NCBI GenBank assembly: GCA_001664505.1
Contig: CP011806.1
Coordinates: 4,292,177-4,356,176 of the forward strand
Direction: 5' to 3'
DNA: 64,000 nt
Source: Acidobacteria bacterium Mor1
GTDB lineage: Bacteria; Acidobacteriota; Polarisedimenticolia; Polarisedimenticolales; Polarisedimenticolaceae
Every line of letters begins with the position of its first letter. Position 1 is the stretch's first letter. Below the pieces are notes generated by a model. The model saw only the letters and a list, made by a program, of their open reading frames with translations. It was not told the origin of the DNA and did no database searches. A program made the translations under genes and the position numbers. Below, piece by piece: positions 35,358-43,276 of this stretch.

Positions 35358-36295
35358 TGGCCAAGGTTTTGTTGGTTGACGATGAGCCGGACGTCTTTAA
35401 GGAACTCGTTGGCGACTGGTGCAACTCGCGGTTTTACGAGTTCAAACACGTCGAAACTTTCAAGGCGGCCGGCGTCCTGGACCAGGCCGCCGACGCGGAC
35501 ATTGTCGTAGTCGACCATGCGTTTGACGGAGAGAAAACAACAGGCCTGGATTTCCTGAGCAATGATCTCCGGCTGGAGAGGAGGTCGGACCAGGCGATCC
35601 TGATGGTGAGTCAGCACATGGGGAGGACGCTGCACCAGAAGGCAAAGCGCGCCGGTGCCGACGGTGCGTTGGAACGAGATCTTCCTCGGCGCGATCTCTT
35701 TGAGTACCTGGACAAAACCCATGCTGCGTTGATTGCTCGTCGCGACTCCGACCCGGTCGCGGTTCGCGAGCTGTTCGCCAGGGTAAAACAGGAGCATCGG
35801 GCCGCAATTCAATCGCTGGAACTCGATGATGGGGCTGCCCTTTGTGACAAGCTCGTATTTGTGGCGAGCCCATTCCCCGAAACGGTAGACGAGCGGTTGG
35901 AGCAATTGCTCCAAACCGTGGCGGGTGCCTTTGCCGGGCACGCGATTCCCATTGTGGCATCTTCGCCGGGCGCCACCCCCGAGACTATCTTCTCAAAGGT
36001 GCAGAATCACATTCGGCTATGTAGCGGAGTGATTGCGCTCTTCGGTGAGCGCGAGAAGGATCCCAATGGGGCGTTCAACCCAAACGTTGCTCTCGAAGCT
36101 GGTTTCGCTATAGGTCTGGAGAAGTCTCTCCTCTTCATCATGGATATGGAGAGCCCGTTGAGGTTTTCGGACATCGCCGGCGTAGAGGTTCTGCACTCTC
36201 GCCAGCTGAGCGGGGAGGAGTTGGAATCCAGGATTGTCGCTTGGTCAAGGGAATGGTCGACCGCCGCTCAGAGGCGAAGATGGGTTGGCGCCTGA
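35357..36295 (+). CDS. Response regulator fused to TIR-like nucleotide-binding domain
   Basis: 312 aa from GTG 35357, overlapping the kinase stop as TAGTG. Residues 1-125 are a receiver: KVLLVDDEPDVF (acidic pair), phospho-acceptor Asp53 in VVVDHAFDG, Ser85 in ILMVSQH; the usual Lys near GADGALERD is not obvious. Residues about 165-305 match the TIR-like predicted nucleotide-binding domain seen in bacterial signalling effectors: KLVFVASPFPETVDERL, LCSGVIALFGERE, NPNVALEAGFAIGLEKSLLF (Glu247 at the catalytic-type position) and an ESRIVAWSREW tail. There is no DNA-binding domain, so the output is expected to be enzymatic, for example NAD+ or nucleotide cleavage, or partner binding. Confidence 0.85.
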   Translation: MAKVLLVDDEPDVFKELVGDWCNSRFYEFKHVETFKAAGVLDQAADADIVVVDHAFDGEKTTGLDFLSNDLRLERRSDQAILMVSQHMGRTLHQKAKRAGADGALERDLPRRDLFEYLDKTHAALIARRDSDPVAVRELFARVKQEHRAAIQSLELDDGAALCDKLVFVASPFPETVDERLEQLLQTVAGAFAGHAIPIVASSPGATPETIFSKVQNHIRLCSGVIALFGEREKDPNGAFNPNVALEAGFAIGLEKSLLFIMDMESPLRFSDIAGVEVLHSRQLSGEELESRIVAWSREWSTAAQRRRWVGA

Positions 36296-36964
36296 CTCGA
36301 GTGCGTACCCTCGTGATCGTCTCCGGGGTTGCCGCGAGGGCCTCGCCCCATCCCGCTCTCGCAGGTCCTGAACGAGGTCATCGATCCCAATTCTGTCAAA
36401 CCGTTCGGCCAGGGAAGCGGTGTTCGACACTCGCCTTGTTGACGCCTATGCGGTGGCACAGTAGCTCCCACATGACCGCCGACAATCGGTCATAGGCAGG
36501 TCGCGGCCGACTGCGCCGCTGTTCATCGAGTGGCCCAGAGAGGGGACTCCTCGTTCCAGGGTTCCAGGCGAGTGGGAGCGAACCGGCGCCCAGACGGCTA
36601 TCGCTTGGTCCGTCTCCAACGGATCGATTGTCCTTTGAGACCGAGATAGCGAGTGCCGGAACGGAAACAAGGCCGCGATGGAGTGGCTCTCACTTCAATC
36701 CGGGAGCCGTGTCAAAGGACCGCTGAGTTGTGCGAAGGCTGCGGGCTGTTGGCAACGTTTGCCGGTTGCTTAGTTTGACGATGGTCCAGCAATGGACAGC
36801 AGCGCCGTGCCTGTCCGCATGGCAACGAGATTTCGTCGTAACGAAAATCCGTCGATCAGTACCTGATCCTGAGGCTCGTAGAGAAACCCGGGGCAGGTGG
36901 CCGTGCGATGTGCATGGCTCAAGCCTCGACGACAAGCTATCGAGCCACCCATCAGGAGGGTTCG
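36296..36964. other. 669-bp stretch without a recognisable gene
   Basis: Several short frames exist on both strands but none has a family match or good start signals. It contains a nested inverted repeat: GCCTATG (36444-36450) with CATAGGC (36491-36497), and inside it ATGACCG (36472-36478) with CGGTCAT (36487-36493). The last part must carry the promoter of the large secreted protein, which has AGGAGG (36953-36958) before its ATG. Some of it may be decayed mobile DNA. Confidence 0.4.
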
Positions 36965-39900
36965 ATGAGGTCACGGTTACGGGGCAAGTGCCTGCTTTTG
37001 TTGATGTTACTCACCTTGACGGCCACGCTGGGCCATGCCGGGGACGGCACGGTCGATTCCAGCGACGGCACGATCGATCTCAGCGTCAAGTTCCTCTATC
37101 CACCCAGTCCCAACGACATCGCGAACTTCACGGAGACGATCAAGGAAGCCAGCGTGATCCTCTGCGACGTCACCGAGGGGCAGATGCGGCTCGGCGAGGT
37201 CACGCTGCTGGGCGGGTCGAGCATCGGCACCGAGAAGGCGGATGTGCTGATCGGGCCGGTTTCCACGGCGGGTGCAGCCAACGCGTCGCTCTGCTGGGAT
37301 CCCGATGGCGCAGGGGGCTCCAATGCCTGCGCGGCGATCGGGACCGACGGCGACCGGGTCTACCTGTCACGCCACTACATCAACAACGGGACGGTGTTGG
37401 CTCATGAGCTGGGGCATTACGTGCTCGATCTCGGCGACAACTACGAAGCCCAGGCCTGCCGCGGCGTGCCGGTGGGCACGACCTTCCAGTGCCCGGGTTC
37501 AGGTGGCTCGGTGCCGGACTTGATGATGGCGGAGATCTGCAGTTCCGGCGTCGATTACAGCGAGATCACCACCCCCGCCAACCACGATCTGGAGCGCGGC
37601 CAGGGATCGCCTTGCGCGGCCTTCGGCTCGGTCTTCGGCGCCGGCCTCTGCGATGACGGCGGCAACGACGGCTGCGACTACAACGGCACCTACAACGTGG
37701 CCAGCGGAGCAGGCATCAACCAGTACGACCGCTGCGAGGCCTTCGATCCCAGCACCTGCAAGTACGAGCGCAGCGGCCACTCCTGGTGGACGCTCTCCAA
37801 GTTCGGTCAGATCACCGACGCGTGGACCCATCTCGAGGCGACCCACACCTTCGTGACCTATCCGGGGGTGCTGGACGAAGACCCCCAGCCGATCTGCAAC
37901 ACGGAGCCGATGGTCATCAATCAGGTGGATACTCCCGACGAATTGATGATGGTGCTCGATCGCTCCTGGAGCATGGCGTTCCCGCCGAGCGACGAGTACG
38001 AGCAGTGCAATATCGGGGACTGCCCGGAGATCTGCGGCAACAACGTGGACGACGACCTGGACGGCGATGTCGACGAGAGCAGTTGCTCGGAGCCACGGAT
38101 CGAGAAGCTGAGGGAGACGGCGAAGTCGGTCTTCGAGCTGCTGGAGTACGGTTCCCACGACCTCGAGGCAGGTGTCTACGCCTTCAACTGCAACGTGCAG
38201 AAGAAGCAGTCGCTGATCCCGCTGACCTGGCCCAACTACAACACGGAGTTGCGGCCCGAAATCGAGAACCTCACACCCAACGGGTCCACCGCCATCGGCG
38301 ACGCCCTGATCGAAGCCTCCCAGGAGTTCGACGACTCCAAGGAGCGGGCGATCATGCTGGTCACTGATGGATACGAGACCGCCTGCGCCAACTACCCGGT
38401 GCAGGATGTGATCGACCAGCTCGACTCGCTGGGGATCACCGTCTACGCCATCACCTTCGGCGCAGCGGTGGACAACGCCAACATCGGCGAGTACGTCGGC
38501 GGAACCGGCGGAAAGCTGGTCAACGCCGGCACCGCGGAGCAGCTGTCCCCCGCCTTCGTCCAGCAGTGGGCTTCCTACACCGGCGCGGGTCTGCTGATTC
38601 CGAAGCTCCCCTACGCGATGGAACGTGCCGGGTCGGCCCAGTCCACGCCGCCGCGAGACGGCGACAGCTGGTTCGGCGGGCAGACGAGCCCGCCCCAGCA
38701 CGAGGCCAGCACCAACGTGTTCGAGATCTTCGTCGAGAAGGAAACCGAGCGCCTGGTGGTGAACCTCGGCGGCGACATGGCCAACATGTCCGGCTTCGGC
38801 GTCGTTGCCAAGATGTCGGGCCCAGCCGGACCGGGACCGGTTGCCTACGACAGTGACGTTCCGGGCCCCGGCTTCAACGTCCGCCGGGAAAACCACTACA
38901 TGACGCTGCTGATCGATAACCCCAACCCGGGTCTCTGGACGATCGAGACCTCGGTTCCGGCGGACCCCGGCGTCGACTCGCAGCAGACCGGCTACCTGAC
39001 CGTCGCCACCGAGAACCCCGAGGCTTCCTTCTACACGAGCCTCGATCGCCACCACCTTGACGCTCCCGGACAGACGGTCGTGCTCCAGGCGCGGCCGAGC
39101 TTCGAAGGGCGGCTGCGCAACGCGCAGGTGTCGGCCAATCTGGTGCGTCCCGACGGGAGCATCGTCCCCCTGGACATGATCGACGCTTCGGCAATGGGCG
39201 CCGGCTATTCGGCCCGGATCGATCAGACTCCGTTCAAGGGGATGTATGAAGTGCGGGTGAGCATGCACTCCGACCCGTCGGTGACCGAAGTCGACCCCGG
39301 TTCGACCCTCGAGCCCTTCCCGGCGTTGGAGATGCATCGCACCGCGTCGGAGTTCTTCTATGTCTCCGTCGGGCAGAAGGTCTGTCCCTCGGGAGATCCC
39401 AACGACTGCGATGGTGACGGCATCGTCGATGAGAGCCGCGAAGACGACACCGACGGCGACGGTCTGCCCGATGACTGCGATCCCGACGCCGACGGTGACG
39501 AGATCGACGATATCGTCGAGGCCGGCAGCGGTGGCGTGGTCGATACCGACGGCGACGGCATTCCCGATCCGCTGGACCCCGACGCCGACGGCGACGGTGT
39601 TCCCGATTCCGACGATCCCGAAGTGGATCCGGGCAGCCCGGTGCACCGCCTGGGGCTGGGGGACGCGACCGCCGGGCTGTGGGGTGAGTCGATCGAGGTT
39701 CCGATTCTGCTCAGCAGCGACGAGCCGGTCACGGCGGTCTCGGCGGCGATGTCGTTCGACCTCTCGTGTGTCGAGATCGGCGGTCTGGTGGACTCGATCG
39801 AGCTACCCAAGGACTCGGTCGACAGCACGATCTTCGAGGTGGGAGTCAACGGGCTCGGACCCGACGAGATGCATCTCGACCTGAGGATGCGAGACAAGCA

Positions 39901-41251
39901 GCCCATCGCACCGGGCAACAACATCGAACTGGCCCGGGTTGTGATCCGGCCCACCGGCCAGTGCGAGCGGGTGTCCGATGTCTGTGTGGTGAGCCGCGTC
40001 GGCAGCCCGCAACGAGCCACGACGTTGACCGTCGACCGCGGTCTGGGTAGCGCCACCGTGACGCCGGAACGCTACTGCGGCGAGATCTCCATCGAGGCGG
40101 ACACCGACCCGCCGGTGGTCTCCTGCCCGGCGGATCGAGAGGAAGCGGCCGACCAGAGCTGCTCCTTCGAATGGACGGAGCCTGCGACGGCGGAGGACAA
40201 CGCCGATCCATCTCCGACGGTGACCAGCACGCCGACCCTGCCGGCGATGCTGGTCGGCGCCATGGACCACGACATCGTCTACGAGGCGGAGGATAGCTCC
40301 GGGAACCTGGGGTGGTGCACCACGACGGTGAGCGTGGTCGATGCCTCGGGCCCTCAGGGCGGGATCTTCTGGCCGCTTCCCGGTTCCTGCCATCCAGGGT
40401 CGGTCGCCGTCGGCGACGATTACGTCGACAACTGCAGCGCGCTGCTGGACCGCACCTACGAACCGGCGGGTGGCCCGGTCTACACCGATCACGGCGACTA
40501 TCTCGTGGCGCTTACCGCCCAGGATGACCAGGGCAACGCCTCGATGGACAATGTGTCCTTCACCATCGATCTCGTCGCCCCGGACGTAGACCTGCGCCCG
40601 GCCACCGGCGACTGGGACGTGCCCTCTTCCCGGCCGTTCGCCGATGTCTTCGACGCATCCGATGACGATCTGGCTGCGGGCGCCGTCGCCCACGAGCAGC
40701 TGTTCTTTGACGGATGTCTGCTGTACGACGGCAACGTGGCCGGCGACGGCGATGGCCTGCTCAGCGATCAATCGATGCGCCTGGACGAGCCGCTGCTCTG
40801 CGAGGCGCGGGCCCGCTGCGCGGTGACCGAGTTCTTCCAGCCGGAGGTCGAGGTATTCGCCGACGATTGTGCCGGCAACCGTGCACGGGATCGCGACGTC
40901 CGCAACCTGTCGCGGCCGATCGACGCGGTTACCTGCCAGCCGGTCCTGTCCATGCTGCAGCAGCCGGCGGGTACCGAGATCGGCTGGGATGCGGACTACT
41001 ACCAGGCCTTCGACGTGGTCCGCGGCGATCTGGCCAACCTCGCCGTCGCCGGCAGCGACGTCGATCTCGGCCCCGTGACCTGCGTCGGGGAGGACGCCGC
41101 CGCGGCTCCGGTGATCGATGACGTCGACCCGCTGCCCGGGCAGGGCTTCTTCTACGTCCTGCGCTACCAGCACTTCACGACGACGTCGACCTACGGATGG
41201 TCGTCGTCGGGAGAGCCCCGTCAATCCGGTCTCGGGGATTGCAGCCCGTAA
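36965..41251 (+). CDS. Giant secreted CLCA-like metalloprotease/VWA protein
   Basis: 1428 aa from ATG 36965, with AGGAGG upstream; an earlier in-frame start lacks a signal. The signal peptide is LLLLMLLTLTATLGHA. The N-terminal domain holds a zincin motif HELGHYVLDLGDNY (147-160), matching the HExxH...DxY arrangement of CLCA-type proteases. A VWA domain (about 325-545) has a MIDAS DRSWS (332-336) and MLVTDGYE. Further on are beta-sandwich regions, TSP3-like DTDGDG repeats (about 810-885), a cohesin-like segment (about 895-1020), HYR-like domains (PPVVSCPADR) and the shared C-terminal module (GQGFFYVLRY, ending DCSP). Probably a Ca2+-stabilised surface adhesin or protease. It is followed by a strong terminator. 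Confidence 0.88.
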   Translation: MRSRLRGKCLLLLMLLTLTATLGHAGDGTVDSSDGTIDLSVKFLYPPSPNDIANFTETIKEASVILCDVTEGQMRLGEVTLLGGSSIGTEKADVLIGPVSTAGAANASLCWDPDGAGGSNACAAIGTDGDRVYLSRHYINNGTVLAHELGHYVLDLGDNYEAQACRGVPVGTTFQCPGSGGSVPDLMMAEICSSGVDYSEITTPANHDLERGQGSPCAAFGSVFGAGLCDDGGNDGCDYNGTYNVASGAGINQYDRCEAFDPSTCKYERSGHSWWTLSKFGQITDAWTHLEATHTFVTYPGVLDEDPQPICNTEPMVINQVDTPDELMMVLDRSWSMAFPPSDEYEQCNIGDCPEICGNNVDDDLDGDVDESSCSEPRIEKLRETAKSVFELLEYGSHDLEAGVYAFNCNVQKKQSLIPLTWPNYNTELRPEIENLTPNGSTAIGDALIEASQEFDDSKERAIMLVTDGYETACANYPVQDVIDQLDSLGITVYAITFGAAVDNANIGEYVGGTGGKLVNAGTAEQLSPAFVQQWASYTGAGLLIPKLPYAMERAGSAQSTPPRDGDSWFGGQTSPPQHEASTNVFEIFVEKETERLVVNLGGDMANMSGFGVVAKMSGPAGPGPVAYDSDVPGPGFNVRRENHYMTLLIDNPNPGLWTIETSVPADPGVDSQQTGYLTVATENPEASFYTSLDRHHLDAPGQTVVLQARPSFEGRLRNAQVSANLVRPDGSIVPLDMIDASAMGAGYSARIDQTPFKGMYEVRVSMHSDPSVTEVDPGSTLEPFPALEMHRTASEFFYVSVGQKVCPSGDPNDCDGDGIVDESREDDTDGDGLPDDCDPDADGDEIDDIVEAGSGGVVDTDGDGIPDPLDPDADGDGVPDSDDPEVDPGSPVHRLGLGDATAGLWGESIEVPILLSSDEPVTAVSAAMSFDLSCVEIGGLVDSIELPKDSVDSTIFEVGVNGLGPDEMHLDLRMRDKQPIAPGNNIELARVVIRPTGQCERVSDVCVVSRVGSPQRATTLTVDRGLGSATVTPERYCGEISIEADTDPPVVSCPADREEAADQSCSFEWTEPATAEDNADPSPTVTSTPTLPAMLVGAMDHDIVYEAEDSSGNLGWCTTTVSVVDASGPQGGIFWPLPGSCHPGSVAVGDDYVDNCSALLDRTYEPAGGPVYTDHGDYLVALTAQDDQGNASMDNVSFTIDLVAPDVDLRPATGDWDVPSSRPFADVFDASDDDLAAGAVAHEQLFFDGCLLYDGNVAGDGDGLLSDQSMRLDEPLLCEARARCAVTEFFQPEVEVFADDCAGNRARDRDVRNLSRPIDAVTCQPVLSMLQQPAGTEIGWDADYYQAFDVVRGDLANLAVAGSDVDLGPVTCVGEDAAAAPVIDDVDPLPGQGFFYVLRYQHFTTTSTYGWSSSGEPRQSGLGDCSP

Positions 41252-41263
41252 CCTCGCCCGGTC

Positions 41264-41295
41264 ACGCCCCCGCCGGCAGTCGTCGGCGGGGGCGT
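41264..41295 (+). terminator. Strong hairpin after the CLCA-like gene
   Basis: ACGCCCCCGCCG (41264-41275), an 8-nt loop, then CGGCGGGGGCGT (41284-41295): a perfect 12-bp stem beginning 12 bp after the stop and followed by TCATTT. It is the best rho-independent-like terminator in the window, although the T run is short. Confidence 0.75.
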
Positions 41296-41386
41296 TCATT
41301 TCCGGTCAAACCCCCGGAAAACCCGTTTTCTCGCCGGAATTGCCGCTTCTTGGTCTCGACTGAGACCAGGCCCTAAGTTTTCCGGG

Positions 41387-43180
41387 ATGGCTCGGCACGC
41401 CTATTCCAGGTTCGAGGATCTCGACGGCTCACACCCCTTCAAGGCAGCCGTGCCCGGGGGCTACGTCGACTATGACGCACGCAGGCTCCCCGGCGGCGAA
41501 GTGGTCTGGTTCAACTTCGACCTCGCCAGGGAAATGGGCCTGATCCCGCGGGATCACGACAGCCGCCTGAACAGCGAACTGCGCCGCAAGATCCTCGATA
41601 CCTTCTGCCTGACGATCATCAACGAGTACGAGCTCGATCACGGCCGGCGCTATGAAGAAGACCGCCTGCCCGGAAAGTACATGGCGACGCGGTACCTGCA
41701 GCTCCAACACCCGGGGCGCGCAGGGCGCAGCTCGGGCGACGGCCGCAGCGTCTGGATGGGAGAGATCTCGCATCGCGGCACCCGTTGGGATATCTCCGCC
41801 TGCGGCACCGGCGTCACGAGGCTCTGTCCCGCTACCGCCGAGGAGAGCCGCTTCTTCAAGACCGGCAACAACGACGCATCCTACGCCTGTGGGACCTCCT
41901 CGCTGGGGGAGGGCATCTCGTCGGCGTTGATGAGCGAGACCTTCCACCGCAACGGAATCCTGACCGAGCGGGTCCTGGCGGTCCTGGCGCTCTCCAACGG
42001 CTTTGCCATCACCGTGCGCGCCGCGCCCAATCTGATCCGGCCCTCTCACTTCTTCGTCTGGCTCAAGCAGAACGACCTCGAACGTCTGCGTGGCGTGGCC
42101 GACCTGTACATCGATCGCGAACTCGCCAACGGGAACTTCTCGGCCAAGCGGGGACCTGCCCGCTATCGCGAGCTTGCCGACCGTGTCGCGGAAGACTTCG
42201 CCCGGGCCGCCGCCCGTTTCGAGGCCGACTACATCTTCTGCTGGCTCGACTGGGACGGGGACAATTGCCTGACCAACGGTGCGGTGCTGGACTACGGCTC
42301 GGTGCGGCAGTTCGGCCTGTTCCACCGGGAGTACCGCTTTGACGACGGGCCGCGCTGGTCGACCTCGATCGTCGAGCAGCGCCGCAAGGCGCGCTACATC
42401 GTGCAGACCTTCGCCCAGGTACGCGACTTTCTGATCGACGGCCAAAAGCGGCCGCTGGCGGGCTACCGGGATGACGAGGTGGTGCGGCGGTTCGACGATA
42501 TCTTCCTCGAGGAGCGTCGGCGCCGTTTCCTGATCAACACCGGGCTACCGATCAACTCCTGTGAAGCGCTGGCGCGGGACCACGTGGACGCGGTGGAGCG
42601 CTTCCGCCGTGCGCACGCCTACTTCGAGCGGCTGCGTGCGGCGCGTGGTCCGGTTCGGGTCGGCGACGGTCTCAACTGGAACGCGATCTTCAGCACCCGG
42701 GACCTGCTGCGGGAACTGCCTCAGCAGCTTCTGCGCCGGGGCGAGCCGTTCACCGCCGAGGAGTTCATCGAGGTCGGAGCCAGCACCTACGCTTCCCGGC
42801 GAGATCGAACGTTGACCAAGTCACGCCGCCGGATGGCATCGGAGTTTCAGCGGGCCTACTGGGCCTTGATCGAACGGGCTTCGCAGTACTCCCGCAAGTC
42901 CGTCGCCTGGACCTTGTCCGCCACGGCGCACCGGTCGGCACAGATCAACCGCTACGATCGCATCACCGGGGATGCCGCTTACTACGCCGCCAAGCGTCTG
43001 GCCTCCGCACGCAGGATGCTGTCGGAAGGCGAGTTCCACCGGGTGATCGAGCGCTACCTCTCGCTGCAGCCGACAACCCCCGGGCGGAAGCAGAGCGCCG
43101 CGCCGCTGAAGGCATTGAGTGCCAAACGTATTTTCGATGCGTTGCTCGAACTCAACGTGGAGCTGCGTCACGGCCTGTGA
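41387..43180 (+). CDS. Divergent SelO-like (UPF0061) pseudokinase
   Basis: 597 aa, about 100 longer than typical SelO. It aligns by eye with the selO product of this window: GDGRSVWMGEISHRGTRWDI against GDGRALLLGE...RDI; ETFHRNGILTERVLAVLAL against EAMHALGIPTTRALAAVAT; and WDGDNCLTNGAVLDYGS against NTDNMTISGETIDYGP. The metal and catalytic DN and DYG are kept, but the ATP-contacting Lys of LKGSG is Cys139 (ACGTG). A basic C-terminal region (about 460-590; TKSRRRMASEF) has no counterpart. AMP transfer with altered nucleotide binding, or loss of catalysis, are both possible. It stands alone between a terminator and a kinase gene. Confidence 0.75.
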   Translation: MARHAYSRFEDLDGSHPFKAAVPGGYVDYDARRLPGGEVVWFNFDLAREMGLIPRDHDSRLNSELRRKILDTFCLTIINEYELDHGRRYEEDRLPGKYMATRYLQLQHPGRAGRSSGDGRSVWMGEISHRGTRWDISACGTGVTRLCPATAEESRFFKTGNNDASYACGTSSLGEGISSALMSETFHRNGILTERVLAVLALSNGFAITVRAAPNLIRPSHFFVWLKQNDLERLRGVADLYIDRELANGNFSAKRGPARYRELADRVAEDFARAAARFEADYIFCWLDWDGDNCLTNGAVLDYGSVRQFGLFHREYRFDDGPRWSTSIVEQRRKARYIVQTFAQVRDFLIDGQKRPLAGYRDDEVVRRFDDIFLEERRRRFLINTGLPINSCEALARDHVDAVERFRRAHAYFERLRAARGPVRVGDGLNWNAIFSTRDLLRELPQQLLRRGEPFTAEEFIEVGASTYASRRDRTLTKSRRRMASEFQRAYWALIERASQYSRKSVAWTLSATAHRSAQINRYDRITGDAAYYAAKRLASARRMLSEGEFHRVIERYLSLQPTTPGRKQSAAPLKALSAKRIFDALLELNVELRHGL

Positions 43181-43276
43181 GCGCCGGCCCGGCCAATCCC
43201 TGGATCATTCGCGTTATGCTTCCGGACCTGAGCGCCGGACTCACCCGACCGGCGACCGCTGCCGGGAGGTGGGGAA

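Larger units (their letters stand above)
27990..36295. other. Low-GC accessory cassette: TIR-linked two-component signalling system
   Basis: Four genes (27990-30803 minus; 30928-32169, 32178-35357 and 35357-36295 plus) share one 124-bp divergent control region. Their codons use A/T at third positions far more than the neighbours. Flanks of about 500 and 670 bp hold no clear gene. No integrase, transposase, tRNA or direct repeat was found at the edges, so the route of transfer is unknown. Confidence 0.6.

Noticed and set aside
27990-36295. Cassette considered as a prophage or integrated plasmid
   Set aside because: No integrase, capsid, replication or transfer gene and no attachment repeats or tRNA at the edges.
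37499-39646. Long minus-strand ORF (715 codons) opposite the CLCA-like gene
   Set aside because: High GC makes long antisense frames common. The protein has no signal, domain or sensible composition, and the + strand frame has several clear domains.
39803-41299. Minus-strand ORF of 498 codons
   Set aside because: Antisense shadow of the same + strand gene, rich in Arg, Gly, Ala and Val with no recognisable motif; it also runs through the strong terminator hairpin.
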